A DNA stretch of 22,081 bases from Ophioceras dolichostomum (Eukaryota > Ascomycota > Sordariomycetes > Magnaporthales > Ophioceraceae). The stretch spans positions 1-22,081 of the forward strand of contig PYST01000497.1 of NCBI GenBank assembly GCA_003049485.1, given 5' to 3'. Positions within the stretch are counted from its first letter, which is position 1. Each line of letters starts with the position of its first letter. Position numbers and translations under genes: made by a program. Under the pieces are notes generated by a model. The model was not told where the DNA came from and made no database searches. It worked only from the letters and a program-made list of their open reading frames with translations. Positions 1 to 8,736 of this stretch are shown here, piece after piece.

Positions 1-43
1 AAAATTGGCTGTAGAATTTTCGATTATTCCATTGGTAGTGCTG

Positions 44-77
44 CTGACCCATAACTACCCCTGACCCATAACTACCC
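44..77. repeat. 17-bp tandem repeat, two copies
   Basis: The unit CTGACCCATAACTACCC occurs twice head to tail (44-60 and 61-77), just beyond the stop codon of the minus-strand acidic protein gene. It is therefore probably in that gene's 3' untranslated or intergenic DNA. No function is evident. Confidence 0.9.
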
Positions 78-85
78 CCTTAACT

Positions 86-2260
86 CTAGTGCGTGGCGAG
101 TGATCGGTTCCGATTGGCGTAGGGCTCTTGCGCCGAATGCGGTCGACAAGTCTCATCGTCTGACTCGGACACGTCGTCGTTGTCCTTCGCCAGCTGGTGG
201 TCGTATGCCCACGCGCCGTGGAACTCGAGGGTGCGGGGCTCGGCGGGCTGGAGCTTGGCGTTGATGGAGAATGGGTGGAAGCCGAAGTAGTGACAGAACT
301 GGGCGAGGGTCAAGTTCGTGCGCAGGTCTGTGAGGGAGAATCCTTTCACGTGTATGAGCCACCAGCACCGTGCCTCCATGCCACGCTCTAGCGGGAGGTA
401 CGAGGTCGCGCTGAGGAACCTGTCGTCCAGCGGCGTGGTCTCCCCATCCGCCCACCCCTGGCTGTCGAAGTCTTGGAGGAACGCTGCGAGCGCTAGCTTC
501 GCTGGGTCATACGATGGCCCTGACGCGGAGTCCTCGGCTTCGGACGTCGCATCTTCCTCGCCGTAGTCGTCGTCGGCGCCTAAGAGGGAAGGCTCGAATC
601 CTTGTTGGCATTCCGCCTCCACGCCGTGTAGCTCGTGATCTTCCGGTTTTGATGTAACTTCCTGCATCCACTCAGCTCCTGAATCCTCCGCCAGGAAGTA
701 CTCGCCTCGGTACAGAGCTGCCGAGCTCTCGTCATCCTCAGAGGCATACTCATTGTCAGAGCCGTAGCAATATTGCGTAACATCGTCCTGCTCGTCCCCC
801 ATCCACGCCCATGTGAGTGCCTTAGCCTCCTCACCAGAGCTGTCCGTGTAGCCCTGTACCGATGACGTAGACATCGATGGATCCAGCTCCTCCGGCTCAT
901 CACAGAACTCGGAGCTCGGGGCCTCCCAGTCACCATCGTCGTCGTCCGGGGTGTCGTCTTGATGTGCCGTCGATGGGCCATCGAGCAAGGGCTCTTCCTC
1001 ACTCTCTGCGTAGAAAAAGCGAATGCCCAGCTCGCTCTTCGTGTGGCCGCTATCCATGTCAAGGCTTAACACAGAGTCTTGATCGTCCCACATAAAGTTG
1101 GGGACAGCTTTGACTTGAGCCTTGGAAGCTGTGCCGGCTTGCGGGGCACGCAGTTCCGACTCCGAGCTGAACCCGGAGTCAGGCGTCGGTCCGGAGTCCT
1201 CGTTCGTGACACCGTTATCCGGAAGGGAGGCGTCGGGGTGGATCGCGCCCTCCACTTCGTCTGGCATGACCTCGTCCACCGACTTCATGGAAATGATGAC
1301 CTCCTCGTGGGCGGGAGGGGGTTCGGTGAAGCTCGAAGGTCCCTCGGCGTTAGTTGAGTTGATCGGGAGCTGTTGTTGCTCATGGTCCTCCAAAGGCTTG
1401 CTGTTGAGCTCCTTGGAGTCAATAGGAGGCTGGAACGGGGCCTCGGGCGTGCCGGTCGGGGAGGCGACGACCGGGAGAGCAGCAAGGTCGCCGAGGGACT
1501 TCGGTATATGTGGCTGGACGAAAGCCGCTTTGCTCAGCGTGTCGATGATGGCGGCAACGGCTGAATCTGTAGATACCAGCGACTCGTCCGTAGACTGTGT
1601 GCTGTCATTCGCGATGACATGTGCCGACACATCTTCCTCGGGATTGCTGATGGTCTTGGTTATGTCGCCGGCAGCGGTGGCCTCGTCGGCTTGGTCATGC
1701 TCGCTGTCTGTGGTTATGGCGGTAGATGCGGAGGAAGAACCGCTGTCTCCGCTGTACTCACTGCCCTCAGAGGTGACAGCGGAAGTTGTATCGCTTAGCG
1801 TGCCCAATGATGGGAAGCTGCTCGGGGACGGGGCCTCGGTGCCGGCGAAGCCGCTCGTGTCGGTGCTGGCGGCAGTGTCGAGCTTGCATTCGGCAGAAGT
1901 GGACGCGGCGGTCCTGTCGTCTGGGATGCCCTTCGCGCCATGGCTGTTGCTAATCGTAGGTGCGGTACGCGGGGACGCCTAGTCCCGCGCGACCGCCTCA
2001 CGAGCAACAGTACCATGACACGGAAGAGTTTCTGGGGAGCTAGGCCGACATTTGGCGGTGAAGAAGAAGACAGGCGCGGATGGGCCGAAGGCCACGTCTA
2101 TCTGGCCGAGGTTCTCAGCGAATCTCTTCGTCTTCTCTTTGACTTTGATGGCGACCTTCTTGGTATTGGAGGTGACCTTGGTAGACGCGACTTTGAAAGA
2201 CGCGCTTACGCGCGCCTTCCAGGCTGAGAGGGGCCAATGGCCTGAGGGTGGATGCGGCAT
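86..2260 (-). CDS. Hypothetical acidic, Ser/Glu/Asp-rich protein (N-terminal exon tentative)
   Basis: No family was recognised. The frame is open from the stop at 86 up to an in-frame TAG at about 1980, but it has no ATG at its 5' end. The first downstream ATG is about 174 codons past the TTG at 1807. The frame upstream of 1807 still looks coding, so an upstream exon is likely. My best model is exon 1 at 2260-2002 (ATG at 2260; a Lys-rich stretch including VKEKTKRFAENL), donor GTGAGG at 2001, acceptor CCAG at 1921 and exon 2 at 1920-86. This gives about 697 aa. A GTGTCA donor upstream is an alternative, and no good branch point is visible for either. The product is mostly disordered: a Ser/Thr-rich N-terminal half, then Asp/Glu-rich tracts. 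A more ordered segment near the C terminus has aromatic and hydrophobic residues (RCWWLIHVKGFSLTDL, then FCHYFGFHPFSINAKL). There is no signal peptide or membrane span. The acidic ordered end could be a protein-interaction module, but this is a guess. Confidence 0.6.
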
Positions 2261-2391
2261 GGTGCCGCGCTTCGGGTCCGCTGGAGGACCTGCGAGTGTT
2301 AGCATTAAGACTGCTAGGCTAGGACGCTGGTGGTGCGAGGGTTAGATGCTTGAAGAGAGCAGGTAAGATTGGCAGATGAGAAGTTGATGCC

Positions 2392-2430
2392 TACCTTGTG
2401 AGCGTACCTTGTGAGCGTATCTTGTGAGGT
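2392..2430. repeat. 13-bp tandem repeat, about three copies
   Basis: The unit TACCTTGTGAGCG is present exactly twice (2392-2404, 2405-2417) and once with changes (2418-2430, ending GAGGT). It lies upstream of the minus-strand acidic protein gene, in its probable promoter or leader. On the minus strand the units read as CGCTCACAAGGTA. No known binding site is recognised. Confidence 0.85.
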
Positions 2431-3121
2431 AAGATGAGACGGTTGTGGTGCTTACGAAGCAAGAGGTGCCACGATGTGTGTGCTGGATTTTGTTTTGAAG
2501 AGATGAGAGACCAAAGGTGTGTTCTCTCGGCTTTGAAGGAATCCCACCCGGATTATATGTGTGTGTTGTGGCCAGGCCGAGCCTTAACGTCGCCCGGTTG
2601 ACCAGAGTCGAACTCCATAGTAACGAAGATGTAACGAAGATGATAAACCCAAGCACTGCCAGAAGAAAATGCTTTACTTGCCGAACACGACCAGGTAACT
2701 GGGCCTGCGCCTATATTTGGTGAGCGCGTCCGATATTCTAAATACCACTGTGGCTGATCCTGGTATTTCGCGGCCGTCATCGTGCCGGGAGACATGTTCA
2801 CCCCGATAGTCCACCCCGGGTTACTGACACTCACATCCGGATCAGTCATCACCTTTGCCTAATGCGCAATTCGCCATGATGGGAGCCCTATTCGACGGGA
2901 GACAAAGCTACTTTGCTAACTTGTTACTACTCCGAACTAGAACAATGGTGTTTGGTAAATGGTACAAAGGATTTGTGGAATACAACAAAGGTTGCTTTGG
3001 TTGGCACTCGCAGAGCTGAAGGAGTTGCATCACAGAGACGAGATGGGGTACTGTGTTTGCCCAGATTGCTGCCTCGATGAACTAGTACCTACTACGACGC
3101 GGGTGTCGTCGGCGACAAGCC
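2431..3121. other. Intergenic, no supported gene
   Basis: The short open frames here lack recognisable domains and codon bias. The stretch contains one arm of an imperfect direct repeat (about 2920-2970), whose partner lies at about 3698-3744. Nothing else could be supported. Confidence 0.6.
2920..2970 (+). repeat. Imperfect direct repeat, left copy
   Basis: CTTGTTACTAC, then a variable gap, then AACAATGGTGTTTGGTA and ACAAAG, match the same blocks in the same order at 3698-3744. The two copies flank the small minus-strand gene at 3122-3472. Confidence 0.7.
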
Positions 3122-3472
3122 CTACTCGATTTCTCCGTTGTAGTGCTCCGGGAACTCGAGGACTTTCATCCGGGGGTGCTCGTGGTTCCAAGCGATCATC
3201 TCCTCCCGGCCTTTACCGGTGTTGTCCTTTACTCTAAGGACATACACCTTCGTTCCTTTGCCCCGGGCGATGTTGAACAGTTTGTGTCCCTTCGAGAATT
3301 CGATGACAACCGACTGAACATCGCGCTCGTTCTTGATCGCGATGAAGGCTTTGCGAATGTCCCGAGGTGCTGCCGACTTCCAGATCCGGATGTCCTCCCG
3401 TACCTCGAACATGTCGTACGGGTCGTCAGGGCTGTTTTTGCCGTCGTTGGCACCGCCGTCGTTATCAGCCAT
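3122..3472 (-). CDS. Small hypothetical protein, 116 aa
   Basis: This is a single-exon frame starting at an ATG in a favourable context (CACAATGG) and ending at TAG. The family was not recognised. The first 18 or so residues are polar and acidic (MADNDGGANDGK). The remainder has the alternating hydrophobic and charged pattern of a compact alpha/beta domain: a block IRIWKSAAPRDIRKAFIAIK, two strand-like stretches (SVVIEF, TKVYVLRV) and a C-terminal MKVLEF. There is no signal peptide, membrane segment or cysteine cluster, so it is probably an intracellular soluble protein. The codon pattern and good start context favour a real gene. It is flanked by a pair of imperfect direct repeats, so it may lie in a mobile or duplicated segment. 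Confidence 0.6.
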   Translation of the reverse strand: MADNDGGANDGKNSPDDPYDMFEVREDIRIWKSAAPRDIRKAFIAIKNERDVQSVVIEFSKGHKLFNIARGKGTKVYVLRVKDNTGKGREEMIAWNHEHPRMKVLEFPEHYNGEIE

Positions 3473-4653
3473 TGTGCTAGCCGGTCTTGTGGGCGTATGA
3501 TAATTGGGTCCTCGTATAGGTAGTCCAAAGATTTGCTGGTCAGAACCGGGAGATGTATGTAGTAGTCGTGGTGAATGGGTGGAAGATGGTTGTTCTTACA
3601 AAAGATCGGCAGCGAGGGCTGGGAGGCGACGGCTATATGCCCAGAGAGTCTGGTGGCTGAAAGGGCCACACCTTGATAACTACTAGGCGCCAAACTGCTT
3701 GTTACTACGAGCTGGAACAATGGTGGTTGGTATCTGACACAAAGCAGCAAGGGTAATCAGTACCGAAGTCCTTGCCCTGCCATTGGCTCTGTCGGAGAGT
3801 CTTACCAGAGCTGTCACAGGACCTTGGAGATGTCTGCCATCTGCCCTGCTGATGGATATTCGACATCCTGGTATCAGTCAGTATATATTCGTACCATAGT
3901 CTCCCTGTCTAAGCGACCTCGATAGTCAATGCGACTAGCCTACCCTGCCTAGGCCCCTCGTTGCCTACCTGCTGCTAACGAACGACGTGTAGATGAGAGT
4001 GTTCATTAGGAGAGGCTGCTCAGCTACTTTACAGAATAGTATGATTTGACGGAGCCGTACACAGTCAGCCACCAAGCCAGTCCACATGAACGTAGCTCTT
4101 TTCCAGGAAGGTAGTATTAGTAGGCAGTAGTTACTGATATTACTTAGTATCTTCTAAAAAGCGCTCGGCACATTCATAGCACCTGCTGGTGAACTATCTG
4201 TTACGATGGACCGGACTTGTTGGATCCCGATATCGTCATGGAAGGAGGCGGTATAGTGGCAAGTAGAAGCGACGACGACAAAAGGAATTGGGCTGTCTCG
4301 AGTCTTCATCTGTCGTCCATAACATTAATTATCCAATACGTGCACGTAGTAGCTAGTTAGCTAGTTTCATTATATCCTCCTGTTCACGGCATCGTTCAGC
4401 TCCCGCTGCGGCTCTTCCCGCTGGCTTATCCCAGTCACACTATAGGTCGGAGCTACGGGATGTTTCGGAAATGGCAGTGTCAAGAGAATTGGTAGTGCAC
4501 CCATTTCGCCCAGCCGCTCCCATCCGGCCGCCACCCTGGCCTGCGAACTTATCCAAGGCCTCTCTCCCGTTTATCTCTTCCGGACTCCGCTCAGATCTCG
4601 ATAGTGCAGCACCCTTCCCCTCCTGTCATGCATCTGTGGGCAGGCTCATCATC
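3473..4653. other. Intergenic, no supported gene
   Basis: About 1.2 kb without a credible coding region or RNA gene. It includes the right copy of the direct repeat and a short CTAGTTAGCTAG run near 4352. The part nearest 3473 should hold the promoter of the 116-aa gene. Confidence 0.55.
3698..3744 (+). repeat. Imperfect direct repeat, right copy
   Basis: CTTGTTACTAC (3698-3708), AACAATGGTGGTTGGTA (3716-3732, one mismatch to the left copy) and ACAAAG (3739-3744) repeat the order seen at 2920-2970. The copies are about 780 bp apart. Confidence 0.7.
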
Positions 4654-5402
4654 CTACATGAATAGGGCTCCTACGGCCGCAACGCCGAGCAACCCGAACA
4701 GCGTGCCGCTCTTGAGCTCGATAGCCGCCGGCGCGGCGTTGCCAGGCGGGGTGGTCTGGCTGCTGCCCCCACTAGTGGTGGTGCTCGGCGAGTTGCCGCC
4801 GGAGGTTCCGTTGGCTCCCGGAGTAGTGCCCACGCTGGACGTGGCGTGCGGGACGAACGTCGTGGTCAAGTCGCTAGTGGCGGTCGGCTTGGTGGCCGAC
4901 ACGGCGACAGTGGCAGCGGCGCTGGCGTCCGAGGAGGGGTTGTAGCTCGTAGAAGCGAAGCCGCACTTGCTGATGATCTCGTTGATGTCTGTAGCCGACG
5001 GGAAGAGTACCAGTGATAGTCAGCTTGATGATTCCCAAGCCAGACCATCACGGCGTGTTGCGACTCTTGTTAGAAGTGGAGATGGAGGGAGATCTCACCA
5101 CCCAAAGCACCACCAGAGTTACCAGTGCTCGCCCGGTTCTGGGCAATGCACGACTGGCACAACCCCGAGATGCGGGCGACGTCGAAGCTGGTGTTGGTGC
5201 AGAAGCATTGCAGCTCGAGCAGGTCCTCGGTGCGGTCGCTGGTAATTACGTCGTCGTCGACGTCGCAGGTCCTGCTTAGCTGCGCGATGGGGCTGCAGAT
5301 GGCCTGGCACGCCTGCGGGACGTCCTGAAGGTTGAGCTCCAGCTCGGCGTGGGCGAGGCCGGCTCCGAGTGCGGCGGCGAGGGCGAGCTTGTCGGGGTGC
5401 AT
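4654..5402 (-). CDS. Putative GPI-anchored cysteine-rich surface protein (CFEM-like)
   Basis: Two exons: 5402-5099 and 4988-4654. The intron is 5098-4989 (110 bp; GTGAGA...GCTGAC...TACAG). The product is 212 aa. Residues 1-19 form a secretion signal ending AHA. The mature N-terminal part has eight cysteines, at about 32, 36, 46, 66, 68, 82, 85 and 110, in the order C-x3-C-x9-C-x19-C-x-C-x13-C-x2-C-x24-C. This resembles CFEM-type fungal domains, but the spacing departs from the published CFEM pattern. A Ser/Thr/Gly/Pro-rich linker (about 115-190) suits O-glycosylation and wall exposure. The last 15 residues are hydrophobic (LFGLLGVAAVGALFM) behind small residues, a typical GPI-attachment signal. 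Possible N-glycosylation sites are NTS at 70 and NGT in the linker. Secretion and anchoring are well supported. A role in heme or iron capture or in host interaction, known for some CFEM proteins, is only inference. Confidence 0.85.
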
Positions 5403-7515
5403 GGTTGTTTGTAGGAGGACTGAGGACTAGTATGGGAAAGATTGGAGAGGGATAGGGAGAGGAGGGGCTCTGGCTTGCTTCCTGAGGTGATGGTCGCTGT
5501 TGTGGCGGGAGTGGAAGGAGGAGGGCAAGCGAGTGACTGGAGTGAATGTTGGGAGATGATGATGATGAGATGGGATGGTGATATCGGTCGTGTTCTGGTT
5601 CCGTCGTCAATCGCCGGGGCAGTCGAGGTATTTGTCTTCGCCGGTCTTCTGTTCTAGACCCACGGCATGATGGAGTCGTGAGACCAACCAGCTAGTGCGC
5701 CCAGTTCGGGCGTCTTGCCGGGTCGTACGGAGGGGATGTGGGTCTTTGTGTGGATCGGGCATCACGACAGCGTGGTGTGCAGAGCACAGAATTGTGACGT
5801 CAAGGACTAGTATCCAGTACGGCATCTTCCCTGGAGCTGAAAATTTGAACCAGCAAAGAACAGAACCGCGGGCGGCCTCAAAGACCCACGAACGACGTTC
5901 GCTCAGCCACGCAGCTCTTGGGTCATGAGGGGTGCCGCGAGGGACTTCAATGTTGTTGTCTGTACCCACTCCTTCTCCCCGCATTCTACATCCCCTCCGT
6001 ATTCATTCTAGTACCTAGACGGAAGGGGAACAGCGTTTCAGAATGCTCTCCAGCCCTCAGCTCTTGGTCTAGTGCCCTGCAGGGCACCGGTTGTCTCCCA
6101 GGATTGGCTGTGGTATACTTGGCCAAGACTACAAGCCGCACTTTACGCGCGGCAAGGTTTGCTACGGCATGCCGTAGTTGGCTACCGGCCGAGGAGGATG
6201 TTGCACCGCAGTCGGCACCGCACCCCCCCATCGCCAAGACGCACCATCCCGAAAGTCTGCTGTGGCGTATGGTTTGAGGTTGATTACCGGCCCCGGAACC
6301 GGCATTCAGCCCGGGATGTCACGGGATGAGAGAAGCGCGGGAGAATTGAGTGCACCGAAAAATTGCTGCTGCGATATTTTGGATGGCATGGACCCCACTT
6401 AACTGCAGTGTTTATGGTATGTCCCATTAGACTTATATTTTAGAACTCGGGGCGTTAAATCAGCACTGTAGTGTGGTTCAAGACCCCAATGAAGATTCCG
6501 TTCTCAATCCAGCAAGTTCAACCTCAGATCGAGGCTTGGCGATGGCGAAGCTGTCCGACTTGAGCAGAAGAGTGCCTCCAAGAGTCATGCGAAAGAGTGT
6601 CTCTCCCGCCGAAGGAGGGAAACTATCGGTGTCACATCGGCTTCTAGTGCATCGCCTCTGAGATGCTGTGTGCAGGGGTGGATCCAAGACATCCGTGGCC
6701 ACGTAGCCGCCAAGCAAGACCACGGAGGAGAAGAGAACTCAACCCAATGACGTTTTGCAGGAGGTGTTTCTCCTTGCCAAGCGAGCGAACAAACTCTCCC
6801 ATTCAACCATAACCCGTTTTCTGTTGGACCAACCGAATCTGCCTTGGGGATACAGTTGACCCGGGCTTGATCCCTGCAGCTTCGCCAGCCCGTCAGCTTT
6901 TCTCGTGTTAGTAATTGGTTTCTTCACTGAATAGTGAATGTATTGAGAGTGGGTGCCATACTTTCTTGTCCTGGAGTGGAAACAAGCGGCCCGCACTTGC
7001 CGACAGTACTTCTCGTAGACGCGGACCTGCGTCCCAGTGGCGCCGAAGCCCACCTAGACGGTGACTACCGCAGTATGCCGTCGTGTAAGGTAGCCAAGCA
7101 GTACTACCATGGGGCCCTGCATCTCAAAGTTACTGCCGGAGTGTTTCGCTTTGAGCTTTCCTCTCCTCGTGTGTGTTACTGCGCCACGACCGCGTCAGAC
7201 ACATGGCTAGCGCCGTGTGGAAGGTCTCCTAGACGCTATACGAAGCTCGATGCGAATAGGATGTTCTGTCAAGATGGGTCCGTTCTGGGCTGGCGGAAAA
7301 ATCTTCTTATAGAGACGTACAGCTCAACTCCTGAAACAAGTCTGCTTGGTGCCTGACGTGGACGAATGCGAAGCTTGAGGCAGCCAAGGAGAGCTGGAGG
7401 GCGGCTTGCGTAGCCAGCATCTGGACTTGAGGATCGGCAAACCGTCCGCTGGATTATTAGTGAGCGTCCTTGACCTAGAGATCTGGCGGGCCGGGGCGGG
7501 GCATCTGACGATATT
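5403..7515. other. Gene-poor stretch, no supported gene
   Basis: The first few hundred bases should hold the promoter of the GPI-protein gene (including a GATGATGATGATGAG run near 5556). Beyond that only short, domain-free open frames occur on both strands, none with a consistent exon structure. A perfect 16-bp palindrome is noted separately. Confidence 0.55.
6162..6177. repeat. Perfect 16-bp palindrome
   Basis: CTACGGCATGCCGTAG reads the same on both strands. It has no loop, so it is more like a dimer-binding or recombination site than a hairpin terminator. It may also be chance. Confidence 0.8.
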
Positions 7516-7600
7516 CTAACCTGTTCTCTCAAGGGGCAGCGGCTCGTCGACCGCGGCACGAGCTCTTTCTCCACATGCCCACACTCCCTGTGTCGTGAAG

Positions 7601-7627
7601 GTTGAAATGACGCTCGAACAGGCATGC
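7601..7627 (-). pseudogene. Fragment of 5.8S rRNA 3' end / ITS2 start
   Basis: On the minus strand the sequence GCATGCCTGTTCGAGCGTCA followed by TTTCAAC is what I know as the conserved end of fungal 5.8S rRNA running into ITS2. Neither the rest of 5.8S nor a normal ITS2 follows. A further 14 bp, ATTGCGCCCGCCGG on the minus strand (7781-7768), resembles the piece that normally lies just upstream in 5.8S, but here it is about 140 bp away. This is a relic, not a functional rRNA gene. The longer piece is convincing by eye; the 14-bp piece could be chance. Confidence 0.6.
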
Positions 7628-7790
7628 AGCCGTAAGGGCGTAAGGGCCACCCGGGGATGTCCTTGTTCTTGCGCTGCTGGGTGCTGGCGAGCCCGTAGTT
7701 CTCGTCGACCAGGCTCCGCGCGTTGATGGAGTGGGCCTCCTTGCTGCGGGACCGAACGATGTGGATGCCGGCGGGCGCAATATTCGCCCA
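7625..7790 (-). pseudogene. Possible coding shred of unknown origin
   Basis: The minus-strand frame here has strongly GC-biased third codon positions and a protein-like sequence (GIHIVRSRSKEAHSINARSL, then VDENYGLASTQQRKNKDIPG). It runs directly into the 5.8S/ITS2 piece, with no splice signals or start that would make a gene. I read it as a piece of a former exon of an unidentified gene. An alternative is that a high-GC stretch is open by chance, since other frames are open too. Confidence 0.3.
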
Positions 7791-7915
7791 ATGGCGGGCG
7801 CTGATGGATGGATAGAAGAGTCGAAGTATCAGCAAGCTAGAGCGGAAGTGAGGGCTAGCAGTTGACCTCGAATGGACCGCAAGTTCTAGACAAACCATAA
7901 GGCACTAGGCACCAG

Positions 7916-8002
7916 GTCTCCGCCCACGTCGACCGCGCGCGTGGCGTCAAAGAGGTCTGCGCCTCGCTAGAGCAGCTGAACATCCAGTACGCCTCGGATT
8001 AG
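7916..8002 (+). pseudogene. Possible terminal-exon shred
   Basis: After a CACCAG acceptor-like site, a plus-strand frame of 28 codons with coding-like bias (VSAHVDRARGVKEVCASLEQ, then LNIQYASD) ends in TAG. No upstream exon was found. It lies on the opposite strand to the neighbouring coding shred at 7625-7790, as expected for a scrambled relic region. The family was not recognised. Confidence 0.25.
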
Positions 8003-8682
8003 TATGGTATTCCATCTTCACAGAGCCTGAGCGGGGTTGTGGCATGATACAGACCGGCTCGCCCTCCCTTGGTGTCAGGTTGCTGTAAGGGGTATGGGAC
8101 TGCGTGCTTCCTTACCCTTCCAAGATCGGTCACTCCCACCACCATCTTGCTGGCCTTGACCCGGATAACGGGCTCGTCATTCTTGCCCGGGCCCGGGTAA
8201 AGAAATGCCGAATGGGGTTCTAGTTGGCGAGTTCTGCTTCTCACTCGCGCCAGGTATTAGCAACCTGTCCGTGCTAAATTTGACGTTGTTAGCCACAGTG
8301 CTCCCGAGGTGGCAGTATCGTAACGGCGACCTTTGGTGGTATCGGCCGTTATTATCGACTCGGCGACCTGAAAGTGACCTGCAGGAAAGGAGAGGAGAGG
8401 ACGAATTAGTACTTCAGTTTTGTTTTGTTCCAATGATGAGCTAACCACAATGGCGACTTGGCTTGGGACGAGAGAAGTCGCGTCGGTGAGGTGCTCTTTG
8501 AAGGTGGGAAAGATAAAATCAAACAGTCCAGCCCGAATTTGTGTGCGTGGTGGAGGCCGGGGAAGATATCTGTCCTGTGACTGAGGGTGCCACTCGTGCT
8601 GACTGGCGGGCGGTCGCGCTCGACCACTAAGTACGTGGAGGTAAGGCGTTATTCGATAGCCGGGCGAGCAAGGAAGTCAGGT
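8003..8682. other. Gene-poor stretch, nothing supported
   Basis: Only short open frames without domain or codon signal. A CCCGGGCCCGGG run sits at about 8187. Confidence 0.5.
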
Positions 8683-8736
8683 AAAGACAGCAACCTCGAG
8701 GTATCTCTTAAAGATAGCAACCTCGAGGTATCTCTG
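8683..8736 (+). repeat. 27-bp tandem duplication
   Basis: Two adjacent 27-bp units (8683-8709 and 8710-8736) share the core AGCAACCTCGAGGTATCTCT and differ at two bases. The length is a multiple of three. In the local open frame (8587-8907) the unit encodes KDSNLEVSL twice. The frame itself has no other support as a gene. Confidence 0.9.

Noticed and set aside
1122..1982. 286-codon open frame on the plus strand
   Set aside because: It is fully antisense to the acidic protein frame. Its Ser/Val/Ala-rich composition is the mirror of the Asp/Glu/Ser codons opposite, and it has no domain.
7861..7880. GTTGACCTCG resembling the start of 28S rRNA
   Set aside because: The match is only about 10 bp and lies on the opposite strand to the 5.8S/ITS2 shard, so it is probably chance.
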